Program-made: the position numbers and the translations under genes
In this document: in pieces, positions 45,017-57,816 of the stretch
Layout of the letters: every line of letters begins with the position of its first letter
Position numbering within the stretch: position 1 is the stretch's first letter
Notes under the pieces: model-generated
Database searches by the model: none
What the model was told of the DNA's origin: nothing
What the model saw: the letters and a program-made list of their open reading frames with translations, nothing else
NCBI GenBank assembly: GCA_026018925.1
Contig: JAKSZU010000016.1
Location: 7,892,940 to 7,956,939, forward strand
Direction: 5' to 3'
Length of the DNA: 64,000 nucleotides
Source: Tupaia tana
Lineage: Eukaryota > Chordata > Mammalia > Scandentia > Tupaiidae

Positions 45017-47330
45017 TAGTTGTGGATTTTAGGCATTTTCTGTACACTGATTAATTACCGTCATTAAATAAGTATCTTTTCTTTTAAGTAACTCAACTTA
45101 TTTCCTGAATCTACTCACTTAATGTTGTACTTTTGATTGGTAAAATCACCAATAAATATCTATGTTACTTTTTAAAAATTAATGTTATAAAAATATGGAA
45201 GATTTTCTAGCAGATGTTTTCATTAGCAAACTAGTGACATTCTTAGTAAATATCAAAAGGTGATATAAATATATAGAACATGTTTAGCATAAACTTTATA
45301 AATAACAGAGAGAGTTCATAGAAGAAATTACACATAAACTGTCTGCAAAAAGAAAAAGATAAAGAGCATTGACTATATAAGAAAAATTTAGTCCTAAGCT
45401 GATTGAGCATTTATTATAGTATTTCTGTATTTTATTATATGACTCTATGGAAAACATAGTAAATCAGAAAAATGTATAGTTTGAATTCTATTTTTTTTTT
45501 TTTTTACTGAGTTTACTTACATTTTGTTCTTGGATCTATTTTCTCCAGACTTCGGGTATGATACAGACATAAATCAAACAACTAAGATCTACTTTTGGAG
45601 TTTGATGCAAGCATATCCTTGTTGCATCTGATCCACTTCCATTGCTAGTCAGTAAGGAACTAACCAAAAGGCTGTCAACCAGACAAAAAGGGTTTGATGC
45701 AAAGAATTTGACAAACCATTAGCTAGAAAACTATTCCCTGTATAATTCAGAATCGATTGAAACCCTTCCCCTGTATAGAAAATTGTCTGTAGCTCCATTT
45801 ATTTTTGCATTCTTCCTTGTATAGCCTTAGAAAACATAGATCAGTGATAGAGCAGCAAAAGATAGCATGATACCAGATAGGAAACAAGAACTTGGAAGAG
45901 GCTCCAGACCTCTTAATTTCCAGGCCACTTGATAGCAGACACAGTTCATTACACAAGAAAATTGCTTGATCTTGGGAAAAGAGGGTGCTGGAGGTGAGAG
46001 AAAATGAGTTAGTCACCAATATAGTTCACCTTGCAATTCAATCATTTAGATCTAACTAGAGAATGATTGCAGGTATGTTCCAAATAAAAAATGAAAGCTT
46101 CTCTCCATTATACTGTGGTGAACTGTATATGTCCTGTATTTAGATTCTAGAAAAAGAAATAACCCTACACCTCTCCTCAACTGCCCTTTATTCTTCATAA
46201 CTGCAAACCCCACGTTTAAATGCTATTGAACTTGAAAAATATAAAATCATACTCAGGACAAGATTCTGAAGAATATGGTGTAAATATTCAGACAAAAATG
46301 TATGAGCATAAGTATTGCAGTGAGTATGTTGTTATATGTTCAATATTTCCATAAACGCTCTCATAATATATGGAATTTCTAATTCTTTCTGTACTCTTTC
46401 ATCTCCATTTGATCAGTTCCATAAACATAGACATTTACCTATTCTTGTGTATTGCTTGCTGGGAAGATCTTTTTCCTTTCTCTTCATATCTCTCCATCCG
46501 CCCTTTTATTTTTCATTGATTTCCCTGGTTTCTGATCCCTATCCCAAGTTTTTGTGATGTTTATTTAATTATCAATTGTTCCGTGCCTTATCTCTCATCC
46601 CATATTATAAACACTTTTATGATGGAAACTGTGACTTCTAGTATAATGAACCAGCATATCTGAAAAAATATATATTTGAAATAGAGATATATTCCGTCAG
46701 TGGCTGACATAGGAAGAAGGCCTTGACTGAAAACTAGTATAGAAGGAGATCCTCAAATTTGTCTTATAGCACCTAATAACCTGAACATAGCTCAAGAGCT
46801 GAAAAAGTGGTAGTCTTTAAAAATGAGCTACTAGGGATTAATCATTGCACTTTACTACTACTGCATGTAGTATTGGTGCATTGTATCTATGAGTTCTGTG
46901 GTCCGAGAAAGAAAAGATTTTTAGAGCAAGTATCTTTACATGATTAAGCAAAATTTTTAAACATTGAAATAACAGGCAGAAATTGATAGATACCCAGTAT
47001 TCAAAATACCTAAAAATCAGAGTAGCTCTAGTATAGAAAGGGATTTAGATTGTTCATGAACGCAAGGACACATGACAGTACATCTTTGAAGTTATAGAGA
47101 TAGAAAAGTTGAAGAATATAGTTTCTACATTCAATAATTCTAATGGAGAAAAGAGCTGGGAGAAAATACTACATTAAGCTCACGAACATAATAAATTGAT
47201 TCTTTTGAAACATAAAAAAAAAGTTCTTAGGTTAATGTAGTATATGGAGCCAAGAGGTAATAACTAGAGTAGTTCCTTTTGGACCAAAATAAATTGCCAA
47301 CTACATACATAATTAATCTGAAGAACACTC
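45017..47330. other. Unique or unrecognised sequence
   Basis: AT-rich 2.3 kb without a recognisable repeat, apart from a T run at about 45,490. ORFs here do not resemble known proteins. Confidence 0.5.
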
Positions 47331-47334
47331 AGGG

Positions 47335-48175
47335 TACTGAGACTTTAATATGTACATTTTAAATTAATTAGCTAGAAAATATATACCTCATACCTGTTAG
47401 AATACCTAATATCAAAACAACAAACTATAAGCCTTGGCAATGATTTGGAGAAAAGGGAAGACTCCTACACTGTTGATGGGATTGTAATTAGTTCAGTTTT
47501 TACAGAAGACAGTATGGAAGGCGAGGGTCTTCAAAAATTAAGATGAACTATCATATGATCCAGTCATTTGAATATACCCCACCACTGGGTATATGTCCAA
47601 AGGAAATGGAGTCAGTACGTTGAAGAGAGATCTGCTCTGCACTCCCTTGTTCATGGAGTGGATGGACTGGACCCAAGTGTCCATCGATGGATGGATGAAT
47701 AAAGAAAATATGGTATATATACACAATGAAATACTACTCAGCCTTGATAAAGGGAATCCTGTTATTTGCTACATTATGGAGCACATTATGTTAAATGAAA
47801 CAATTAGGCCCAGATAGACAAATACCACAGACCTCACTTATTTATGGAATCTAAAAGTTTGGAACTCATAGAAGTAGAGTAGAATGGTGTTTACCAGAGG
47901 CTGGGGTGGGGGCAGATTAGGAAGTTATTGACCAAAAGATACATAATTTCAGTTTGGAGGAGTAAGTTTGAGAGATTTATTATACAGTACATCATGACAA
48001 CTATAGTTAATAGTATAGTATATACTGGAAAATTGCTAAGAGAATGGATTTTATGTGTTCTCACCACAAAAAAAGTATGTGAAGCAATGCATATATTAAC
48101 TCCATTTATCCAGTCCACAGAATATACATATATTAAAGCATCATTTTTGTACACCATTAATGAATACAGTTCTTT
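47335..48175 (+). mobile_element. L1 3' fragment with 3' UTR
   Basis: ORF2 relics (ATCATATGATCCAGTCATTT, CACAATGAAATACTACTCAG) are followed by 3' UTR tracts (TGTTTACCAGAGGCTGGGGT, CATGACAACTATAGTTAATA). 5'-truncated. Confidence 0.9.
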
Positions 48176-48184
48176 AGAATAATT

Positions 48185-48353
48185 ATTCTATTTAACTTTA
48201 TTTATTTATTTTAATTTGACCTGAGAAGGACAGAGAGAGAGAGAGAGAGAGAGAGGAAAGGTGAGAAAGCAAGCTGCCAGGTCCAGGATTCAAACCATGG
48301 TCAGCCATGTAGAAGTACGACACCCTTAAGCCATCATGCCACCTGCCAGCCCC
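48185..48353 (-). mobile_element. tSINE-B
   Basis: Reverse tail TTAATTTGACCTGAGAAGGA, (GA)n, head ending CACCTGCCAGCCCC. TSD AATACAGTTCTTT / AATACAGTTTTTA lies at the end of the L1. Confidence 0.92.
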
Positions 48354-48719
48354 ACTAAATACAGTTTTTATTTGTCAATTTAGAAAAGTCATCCTAGTCA
48401 TTATTAAAATGTCTTAGAATAAATTAAATCAGAGTGAAACAGGATTATTTAAGGGATTCGGGGTGGATCTAACACTTAGATTTAAGCACAGAAATTACTG
48501 TGCTTTCAGAAATGGGGAATGTCAGTGTGGTAGGTCATTACAGAAAACAGTGCTGGATTGTTTTTTAAAAACTAGACAGAGCTGTAAACCTAAGTAAGAT
48601 AAAATGGATAGTAAATATTTAGTCAAAGGCGTCAAAAACATGCTACTTACCTTATAAATCTAGTCTGGACCAAAGGGAGAGTGCATCATCTTTCTAAAGA
48701 GTGATATTTAAAAATAATT

Positions 48720-49205
48720 CATTTATTAAGGTGACGAACATTTATCTGCCTCTGTGTGCCCTGGCACTGTCCTAAGTTCTTTTTTTTTTGGAAAGGTTTT
48801 CGCTATAGGACACGTGCGCTCGCCAGAAAGACAGAGAGAGAAAGAGAGATAGAAAGTGAGAAATCACTCCCCAGGGGGAATGACCACACCACAATCCCTT
48901 CTCCTCCATTCTCCTATCGGGATCTTGGGCACTCATGCACATGCACCCGGCATGAGTTTAAGCCACAGGGTCCAGGACTTGAACCGCGATCGACTACGTG
49001 GGAGTCCAGCGACATAGCCATTATGCTAACTGCTGGTCCCTGTCCTAAGTTCTTTCAGTGCTTCAAAGAATCAGATAGACAAAAATCCCCATCTAGAAGA
49101 GCTTATATTCTAGTGGAATGAGACAAATAAGAAATAGGTAAATGATATAGTATGCTATAAATGCTGTGAAAAACAAAGCAGGTTAAGCGCAATTGGGGGG
49201 ATCAT
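48720..49205 (-). mobile_element. L2 fragment split by a SINE
   Basis: Reverse L2 on both sides of a tSINE-A: CCCTGGCACTGTCCTAAGTT before it, and AGAAGAGCTTATATTCTAGT with AAATGATATAGTATGCTATA after it. Confidence 0.78.
48779..49040 (-). mobile_element. tSINE-A, full length, inside L2
   Basis: Reverse complete copy. The TSD TGTCCTAAGTTCTTT is L2 sequence. Confidence 0.94.
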
Positions 49206-49214
49206 TGTCTCTTT

Positions 49215-49350
49215 TTCTAAATAACAAAATGGACTGGACAGTGGCACAGCAGTAAAACACTACATTCTGCAAGGCTGACCCCTATGGAAAGTTTCTCAGA
49301 TTATGTCCAAGAACACCAGGCACACATGTGGCTGTCTCATGGAAAAAATA
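49215..49350 (+). mobile_element. tSINE-C fragment
   Basis: Head-like GGACTGGACAGTGGCACAGC and AAGAACACCAGGCACACATG, ending in an A-rich tail that was the target of the next insertion. Confidence 0.5.
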
Positions 49351-49351
49351 A

Positions 49352-49597
49352 TTTTTTAGAAATTTTTTTGCTATAGGGTGTGTGAGCTCAATGGAGAGAC
49401 AGAGAGACAGAAAGCAAGAAATTATCCCCAGGGGGTGATGGCCATGCTGCAATCCCTTCTCCTCCATTCTCCCCTCAGGATTTTGGGCACGCACTGTGAG
49501 CGCTCAGCATGAATTTCAAGCTACTGGGTCCAGGACTCAAACTGAGGTCAACCATGTGGGAGTCCAGTGCCTTAAGCACTATGCTATCTGCTGTCCT
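49352..49597 (-). mobile_element. tSINE-A, old copy
   Basis: Reverse, starting TTTTTTGCTATAGGGTGTGT and ending TATGCTATCTGCTGTCC. TSD AAATAATT(T) on both sides. Confidence 0.88.
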
Positions 49598-49828
49598 CAA
49601 ATAATTCTTTTTTTTTTTCTATTTAATTACAGAGCATGAGAACTGCAGTGCTCTGTAACATGTTCTCAGAAAGGTGCATACTAGTATATTGAGGAGGATG
49701 CCGGTAGAGCCAGACATGCAGGGAGTGACCAGTCAATGACTGATTTTTAACTTTTCAATTATTCTTGATTGATTCCAAGCTAGGTGTCAGAGCAAAGAGT
49801 AAGTTGTAGATTCTCAAAAGAGAAATAC

Positions 49829-50100
49829 AGGGAACTAGCAGTTAGCGTAATGGCTGTCGCTGGACTCCCACGTAGTCGACCGCGGTTCGCGTCCCGGACC
49901 CGGTGGCTTAAACTCACGCCGGGCGCGTGTGCGTGCATGCCCAAGATCCCGAGAGGCGAATGGAGGAGAAGGGATTGAGGCGTGACCATCCCCCCTGGGG
50001 GGTGATTTCCTGCTTTCTGTCTCTCTGTCTCTCTCTGTCTGTCTGGCGAGCGCACGCGCCCTATAGCAAAAACCTCTCAAAAAAAAAAAAAAAAAAAAAA
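49829..50100 (+). mobile_element. tSINE-A, very young copy
   Basis: Near consensus, with intact CpGs and an A22-class pure tail. 12-bp TSD AAGAGAAATACA. Carries the same 2-bp head deletion (GGCTGTCGCTGG) as the copy at 12,768. The B box is changed to GGTTCGCGTCC. Confidence 0.95.
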
Positions 50101-50857
50101 GAGAAATACATAGTTTTTAATGACTGCTATAGTAAACAAAATCTGTGATGTGTCCCATTAACTGAATCCCTAACACCTGTTCTCTTTATTTACCTTACTT
50201 TTGTTTTTCATTTTGTGAAATACTGTTCCACTACTGTTTTCAAACAAAATAATTGAACATATGTACAGTCTTAGTCTTAAACTATGTACATTTTTCATCA
50301 GTGTTAATGATGGTTGTCTGCATACTTAGGAAAATAGGGATAATTGATTTTACTACAACAGGTGACTATATTCAGCTCATCTGTTTGAGCAAGGGCTGAA
50401 GAATATGGAGGGATTTAATAAACTTAGAGATAGGTTAGAGAACTTTGTTCTCATGTATCTTTTGTCTAGTTCTTCTAGCCTCATCCAACTGTGTTACTGG
50501 ATTAACAATCCAACTAGGGGTCATTGTTAATGACACTCAAGTTCAAGACCATCTAGATAAAGTAACTTCTACCTCCTTTTTTCTATCCTTGAAAAATCAT
50601 TAGAACTAATGTAGTATTATTAAATTAAAATAGCATCTAAAATATATTTGTATTCCTTACCAGTTAAAATCAATCTTGAATCTCATAATGACATTGGGAA
50701 GGTTCTTCAGAAACTAAAGTTCTGGAAGGTTACTTTTCCAAAGTCACTAACCTACTAGGGTTGGGATTAGAGGGTTCAGTGTGTTGGCCTGACATGAATA
50801 CTGCACTGTCCTTAGCAAACAAAAATCTGAGTTATTTCTGTTTAAGTGACTTGGTCC

Positions 50858-50898
<41 letters not shown>

Positions 50899-51925
50899 CA
50901 AAAACAAACTCAAAAGTATTTAACAGGGCTTCTCAAAGTTAGATATTATGTTGTCTTGGTAAGTGCCTGTCATTTAATGACTAAGCATCTTTCCTCTTGC
51001 TCCTGTGTTTCTGTCTCTGCCCCAGCCGAAGGCTCGGTTCACCTCATCTCACCTTTCCTTTTCATCTCTGGCTGGGTAAGAACAGAACTGTTGTAATCTC
51101 CAACAGGGGAAGCAACCAATGGAGGAGAATTTTAGTTGTCTTATTTTTAATGTTAGGCTCAATGTACAAACTATAAATTGTTTAAAAAGTGAAACGGTAT
51201 CACACAATTTTTATGACATCAGGACTTTTAAACATTGAAAAATTTCCAAAAAACTGAATATCATAAAAACTAATATTGCAAAGGCAGTTTTTTTACTACT
51301 TTGCATGTAATTTATGAATAAGCCAAAATTTTATAATTGAAGTTTGCAAAACGTTACAGTCCTAATACTCATTGACACAGAAGTAGAATTGCTAAGCACT
51401 GAGTGGTTTTAGTCTTTTACTGTAAGTTAATGAGTGTCTGGGACATTAACTGCCATAGGCTTTGCCTCGGGGCTCTCTTTCCAACTTGGTCATTAACTAG
51501 ACTTGCAAAAGAATCACCTATCATATTTTGTTTAATGAAACAGTAACAATTAAAGTTTTACTATTCTCAAAATTTAAAGTTTTATTTCCCCTTGCTATTC
51601 AAAAATGTTCATTTTGGACTTTTTTTTTTATTCTACCAAGAGATTGGTAATTAATTACATATCAAATAATGAGGTAGAATTTTGCATTAACCATTTAACA
51701 GGAATGCCCCACTCCACATCCAGAGGAAAATCATTATATTATTTATGGAGTGTCTCTCTAAAGACTTAAATAACTCCCAGATAAGGAGACTTACAACCTC
51801 CAGATCATTACAGATTTCCATGTTATTCTTCCTTATTGCTCAAATGGCTTACTACTTAGGGATTTGGGGACTTTTCTGCTTGGCTTTCTTCTTAATTGAA
51901 AATAAACCAGGTGATCGCTCTGCTT
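50101..51925. other. Unique or unrecognised sequence with A36 homopolymer
   Basis: No element recognised. A pure run of 36 A lies at 50861-50896 without an attached SINE body. Confidence 0.5.
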
Positions 51926-51929
51926 GAAT

Positions 51930-52990
51930 ACTGAAACCCACTTTCAGTCCTTCATTCTCTCAAGGACTTTGATTCTGAAAGTGACCTCCTTCTGCATCAG
52001 TATCCCCTTCAGTAATTCGGTGTGTTGTAATCTGGTTGTTAGTTCCGTCTTCACATACCTTGTGGGAGCAAATCCTCAAAGTTGGTCCTATCGTCTTTGG
52101 AATACTTCTAGCACTTGGCTTTTAGAATCCCATACCTGCCTGGTTTCTCTGATACTTTGAGGGCTACTATTTTTCAGCCCCCTGTTGGTCCTCTTCTACC
52201 CAAACTCTAAATATTAAAGTTCCAGGGCTCAGTCTTTGGCATCATGCCTTCTTTGCCCACGTAGTGATCTTATTCATTCTCTTGGCTTTCGTTCTCTAAA
52301 TGTCCATGGCCCCTAACTGTCTTCGATCTAAACCCAATCTAGGCTTATTTGACTTCTCTTTTTGGAGGGCTAATAGACATTGCAAACTTAAACTGCTGCA
52401 GACTGAGCTTTTGATATCAACCCCCTTCCCCAAAGCTATTTCTTGCGTAATTTCAGTCTCTTTTACACAATAGGAATTCCATCCTTCTAAAGGTCCAAGC
52501 CAAAAACTTGAAGTTAACCTTGACTTTTCTTTTTCTTGAACCCCGTATATAATTTTTTTTTCAGAGAATTCATATGTTCTATTTTCAAAATACACTGAGA
52601 ATTTGCCTACTTTTCATCAGTTCCCCTGCTACCACATGGAGCCAGCCACCATTATCACTCCTCTGTACAACCATCTCCACCACTGCATTTCCTGTTTCTT
52701 CCTTGATGAACCTTCAGCCTGTCTTAGTGGAGCAGGGAATTCCTGTAAAAGCAGAAGTCAGATCATGTCACAGATCAAATCAGATCTTAATCTGTGTCCA
52801 AACTGTCCAATAGCATGCCCTCTTAATAAATTAGATCCTCAATCTTTGCAATGGTCTTTAGTATCTATATAGTAAGCCCCATCCTAATCTTCCATCTTTC
52901 GTCCTGTGGTCTTCATCCATCACTCTGTGTAGCCATGTCAGTCTCCTCAGTATTCCTTGAATATGCCAGGCATGTTTCTGCCTTAAGCAG
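51930..52990 (+). mobile_element. L2, long fragment
   Basis: Follows L2 order: TAATAGACATTGCAAACTTA, TTGAAGTTAACCTTGACTTT, ATGGAGCCAGCCACCATTAT, AGCAGAAGTCAGATCATGTC, TTGAATATGCCAGGCATGTT. Strongly diverged with no intact frame. Confidence 0.75.
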
Positions 52991-53144
52991 GGAATAGAAA
53001 CAAAGTCTTTCAGATTCCAAACACTATTCCTAAATCCAAATAACTTAATGTAAATGCTCTAGAAATCCTAATCAGAATATTCTCATAAAACCATAGTACC
53101 TTAAAATCATTTATCAATTTTAACTGTCCTCCTCCCCTGTCCCC

Positions 53145-53520
53145 CTATTGGTTTTTTCAGTTGAAGGAGTATGTGCTTGCCAGAGGGGGGGGGGGGAGAG
53201 AGAGAATAGAAAACATCCCCCAAAACCCATGGGGGGCAGAGAGAGAGAGATGAGAGAATAGAAAAGAGCATAGAAATTGCCCCAACAAAATCCCATGGAG
53301 AATGGTCACATTGCAATTCTTTCTCTCATCTCTCTCTCCCTTTTTATTAACTGCTTCTTATTGGATTTTGGGTCATTCTACGTGCCTGGGTGGCACAGAT
53401 TGACACTTTGGGTGTTCATTCTCAAGCTGCTCATTTTGGAGCCCAAACTCTGCAGTTACCTTTATGGAATCTTGCTGCCTCAAACACCAGGGGATGGAGC
53501 TTGCTCTTAACTGCTGTCCT
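53145..53520 (-). mobile_element. Old tSINE-A-related copy, degenerate
   Basis: Left end AGTATGTGCTTGCCAGAGGG, a G12 run (53186-53197), two CATGG palindrome relics, a body relic (GAATGGTCACATTGCAATTC), then poorly matching head. It may be two overlapping copies. Confidence 0.5.
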
Positions 53521-53846
53521 TAAAAAGAATTCTAAGCATAGTTTTTAATTTTGCTAGGGTATTTTCTAAAATCTTACATAAACAGTTATGAGATTGAAAA
53601 GACAAAAGATCTAACAGAGTTATTTGATGTCTGATATGTACAGAATGTTTAATTATGGATATTTCAAATAAAAGCATCTATATACTGTCAAAAAAACATT
53701 TACTTTGCATCCATTAAGTGCTGGCATCAGTTATAACACCATAGGTATCAAGTCCCATGTTAGACAGACACAGTCCTCCAATCCCATTTTCCCATCAATC
53801 TTATGGAGCCCTGTTTATATATAAAGTTTGGGGACCAGAATAATTT

Positions 53847-54110
53847 TTTTTTCTTTTTTTTTGGAGAGGTTTTTGCTATAGGGAGTGCGCACACTCACCA
53901 GACAGAGAGAGACAGAGAGATAGAAAGTGAGAAATCACCCCCCAGAGGGGATGGCCACGCCGCAATCCCTTCTCCTTCATTCTCCTCTCAGGATCTTGGG
54001 CATGCATGCACACGCGCCTGGCGTGAGTTTAAGCCACCGGGTCCGGGACGCGAACTGCAGTTGACTACATGGGAGTCCAGCGACATAGCCATTACGCTAA
54101 CTGCTGATCC
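53847..54110 (-). mobile_element. tSINE-A, full length
   Basis: Reverse, near consensus, ending AACTGCTGATCCCCC. TSD CCAGAATAATTTTT / CCAGAATAATGTTT. Confidence 0.94.
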
Positions 54111-54167
54111 CCCAGAATAATGTTTTTACACCAAAATTATTTTCTGTACTAAAAAAAAAAAAAAAAG

Positions 54168-54279
54168 CTTCAAAAAGTTCATGGAAAAATGGAATTGGAG
54201 TACAAGTTTATTTTGGTATAAAATTTTGAAATCTGTGCATAGTTCCATCACAATATATATTTCTATTAACTTTTTGAAG
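54168..54279. mobile_element. Mariner-type MITE, 112 bp
   Basis: CTTCAAAAAGTTCATGGAAA at the left and TATTAACTTTTTGAAG at the right are inverted repeats of each other. The interior TTTATTTTGGTATAAAATTT resembles a mammalian mariner-derived element I recall. Different from the 80-bp MITE. Confidence 0.75.
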
Positions 54280-54337
54280 ACTTATACACACAAGGAGGGA
54301 GATAAGGGAGAATAGAGAAATGAGATGGTCCAAGTGA

Positions 54338-54572
54338 TATTTTTTTAGAGTTGTTTTTGCTATAGGGCAGGTGCATTCGCTAGACAGATAAAATGTGGTA
54401 CATCACCCCCAGGGGGGATGGCCACACTGCAGTCCTTTCTCCTCCATTCTCCTCTTTGGATCTTAGGTATGCACACACATGAACCCAACATGAGTTTCCC
54501 AGACCCTACCGGGTCTGGGACTTGAACCATGGGAGTCCAGAAACATAATCATTACGCCATCTGCTGGCCCCC
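54338..54572 (-). mobile_element. tSINE-A, rearranged head
   Basis: Reverse copy in which CCCAGACCCTACCGGGTCTG forms a small inverted duplication at the body-head junction. TSD CCAAGTGATATTTTT / CCAAGTGATTTTTTT. Confidence 0.9.
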
Positions 54573-55291
54573 CAAGTGATTTTTTTAAAAAGGGACTACT
54601 GTAAGAGCCCTTTCTTCTAAAGATAATATAGCATATGACTGTTAAATGAATGTGGGAATTTAAGTCTTATTCAACATTTCATAGTATTAATTCATCATCT
54701 TAACAAAATAAAGAAGAAAGTTGTAAAATCATCTCAATAGATGCCAAAAACATATTGATAAAATTTAACATTCATTCATATTTTAAAGAAAATTTTTAGG
54801 AAATGAGGAATGGAAAGAAATTTACATACTGTGATAAGAGTTACCTATGGAAAAATGTAGGCATTGTATATATTTGTTGAAAAAAATAATCTCGTTCTCA
54901 CTAAGATTCAAGGGAAATAATGATATCTAGTATCAGTGTGCCCAATCAACATGAAACGGAGATTTTAGCCAGTGCAATATGACAAGAAAAAGACTTGAAA
55001 TGTATAAGGATCAGAAAGGAAGAAATAAAGTTCATCATTCATGAGTGACACAATTAGGTCAAAGATAATCCAGAAGGATCTTCAGATAAATTCTTAGAAT
55101 ATATAAGAACACTTAGCAAGAAAAGTAGGTACACAAGTATTATACAAAAATCTATTATATTTTCCATATCAGCAATAAACAACATTTAGAAAAAGGAAAA
55201 AAAAAAGATACAGTGTAACTTTTCAAAACATCACATGTCTAGGGATAAGCCTAATAAAAGACATAAGACTCTATACAGAAAACCATAAAAC

Positions 55292-55557
55292 ATTTTTTTC
55301 TTTTTGGAGAGGTTTTTGCTATAGGGCACGTGCACTTGCCAGAAAGACAGAGAGAGACAGGGGACAGAAGGCGAGAAATCACCCCCCAGGAGGGATGGTC
55401 ACGCTGCAATCTCTTCTCCATTTTCCTCTCGGGATCTTGGGCGGGCACACACGCACATGCGCCCGGCGTGAGTTTTAAGCCACCGGGTCCAGGACTTGAA
55501 CTGCGATCGACTCCATGGGAGTCCAGCGACATAGCCATTACGCTAACTGCTGGTCCC
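55292..55557 (-). mobile_element. tSINE-A in L1, insertion 1
   Basis: Reverse full-length copy. TSD AACCATAAAACATTTTT on both sides. Confidence 0.94.
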
Positions 55558-55777
55558 AACCATAAAACATTTTTAAAAGCATCGAAGACCCTAATAATAT
55601 GGGTTGAAATACTCTGCATTGTAAAGATGTTATTTCTCCCTAAATCCACTGAGTTTAATGTAATATATTTAAGTAAACCAAATAAAATTTCCAACAGGTT
55701 TTTCTAAAAAAGGCTGATTCTAAACTTTATATAAAAATGTAAAGGGCCAAGAATAGTTAAGAGTATTGACAAAGGAG

Positions 55778-56044
55778 GGACCAGCAATTAGCATAATGGC
55801 TATGTCGCTGGACTCCCATGGAGTCGACCGCGGTTCGCGTCCTGGACCCGGTGGTTTAAAACTCACACCGGGCGCGTGTGCGTGAGTGGCCAGGATCCCG
55901 AGAGGAGAATGGAAGAGAAGGGATTGCGGCGTGACCATCCCCCCTGGGGGGTGATTTCTCGCCTTCTGTCTCTCTGTTTCTGTCTGTCTGGCAAGCACAA
56001 GCACCCTATAGCAAAAACCTCTCAAAAAAAAAAAATAAATAAAA
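55778..56044 (+). mobile_element. tSINE-A in L1, insertion 2
   Basis: Full length, CpG-rich, A-rich tail with AATAAATAAAAG. 17-bp TSD AGAGTATTGACAAAGGA. Confidence 0.95.
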
Positions 56045-56614
56045 GAAGAAAAGAAGAGTATTGACAAAGGAAAGGAACTATGAAGAAATTCATTTATCAA
56101 ATATTATGATTTATTATAAAACAATGTAATTGAAAGTTGGAATTTACAAAAAGATTGGAAAAAAGGGACAATGAACCAGAAAAGAGAGTTTAAAAACTAG
56201 TTTATATGTATTTATGAAGTCTTGATTTATGACAGGTGGCATCTTTTCAACAAATGTGCTTGATCAGTTGGCTATCTGTATCATAAAAAAATGAAACTTA
56301 ACCCTTCATACCGTGCACAAAAATCCATTATAAGCAGATTGTAGTGAATTTATAAAAGTATAAAGTGTAAAACATTAAATTTTCTAGGACATAAAATATA
56401 AGATTATTTTCAAGATTTTAGAATGGGGAAATGTTTCTTAGAAAACAGAAAAATACTATTTAAAAAGAAAAAGATTCATAAATTAGACTACATTAAAGTT
56501 AAGAAAGTCCACCACTGAAAGGCATCAAGGGAGTAAAATTGAAAGGTACAGAGTAAAAGACAATATTTACAGCCTATATAACCAATGAAGAGCTCATATC
56601 AAGAATATGGAAGC

Positions 56615-56887
56615 GGGATCAGCAGTTAGCATAATGGCTATGTCACTGGACTCCCACATAGTCAACTGCGGATCGAGTCCCGGACCCAGTGGCTTAAACT
56701 CATGCCAGGCATGTGTGCATGTGTGCATGCCCAAGATCCCAAGAGGAGAAGTGAGGAGAAGGGATTGTGGCATGGCTATCCCCTTGGGGGGGGTGATTTC
56801 CCACTTTCTGTCTCTCTGCTCTGTCTCTCTCTGTCTTTCTAGTGAGTGCATGTGCTCTCTCTCTCAAAAAAAAAAAAAAAAAAAAAA
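56615..56887 (+). mobile_element. tSINE-A in L1, insertion 3
   Basis: Full length, with the end motif shortened to GTGCTCTCTCTCTC before the A tail. TSD AAGAATATGGAAG. Confidence 0.94.
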
Positions 56888-57552
56888 GAATATGGAAGAA
56901 CTCCTACAGATCAATAAAAAATGGATAGATAACCAAATAGAAAAGTGTGCAGAAGATTTGAACAGACATTCCACAAAGCACTATATTCAAGTGGCCATTA
57001 AAGATATGGAAGGTAACATCATTACTCTTCAGGGGAAGGATAATTAAAACCTCAAAGAGATATCACTTCATCTTTATCAGAATGTGTAAGATAGCAAAGC
57101 CTGGTGGTATTCTTGTAGGATGTGGAGAGCAGGCATGTCTATATTGGTGGTAGGCAGTGCCAGTGCACTATAGTGCAGAAATCTATTTTATAATCTAGTC
57201 AAACGAGCTTATGACCTAATAACTCCTTTCCTGCTTGGAAATGTATATATATGTGTACATGCACACAAATGTTCATAACAGCATATATGCAAATAACAGT
57301 GTAAACTGTCCATTCAAACAACAAAAATGAACTCACCATCATGATTCTACTTATATATAGTTTAGAAGTAGAAAAAAATCTATTCCAATAAAAATCCAAT
57401 TACTGAAGAAGGAACTATAGAGGAATTTGTCTATAAATGTCATATTTATTATAAAACAAAGTGATTAAGTGTTGGAATTGACAAAAAGAATTGAAATAAG
57501 AAAGACCAACAGATCAGAAAAGAGATTCAGAAGAGAAGGGAACCAGAATACT

Positions 57553-57816
57553 TTATTTATTTATTTATTTTTTGGAGAGGTTTTTGCTATAGAGCATGTA
57601 TGCTCGCCAGAAAGACACAGAGAGATAGAAAGCGAGAAATCACCCCCCAGGGGGGATGGCCATGTTGCAATCTCTTCTCCTCCATTCTCCTATCGGGATC
57701 TTGGGCATGTACACATATGCACCCTGCCTGATTTTAAGCCACTGGATCCAGGACTCGAACTGTGGTCAGCTACATGGGAGTTCAGCGACATAGCCATTAC
57801 GCTAACTGCTGGTCCC
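57553..57816 (-). mobile_element. tSINE-A in L1, insertion 4
   Basis: Reverse full-length copy with a (TTTA)n-type tail. TSD GGGAACCAGAATACTT / GGGAACTAGAATACTT. Confidence 0.94.
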
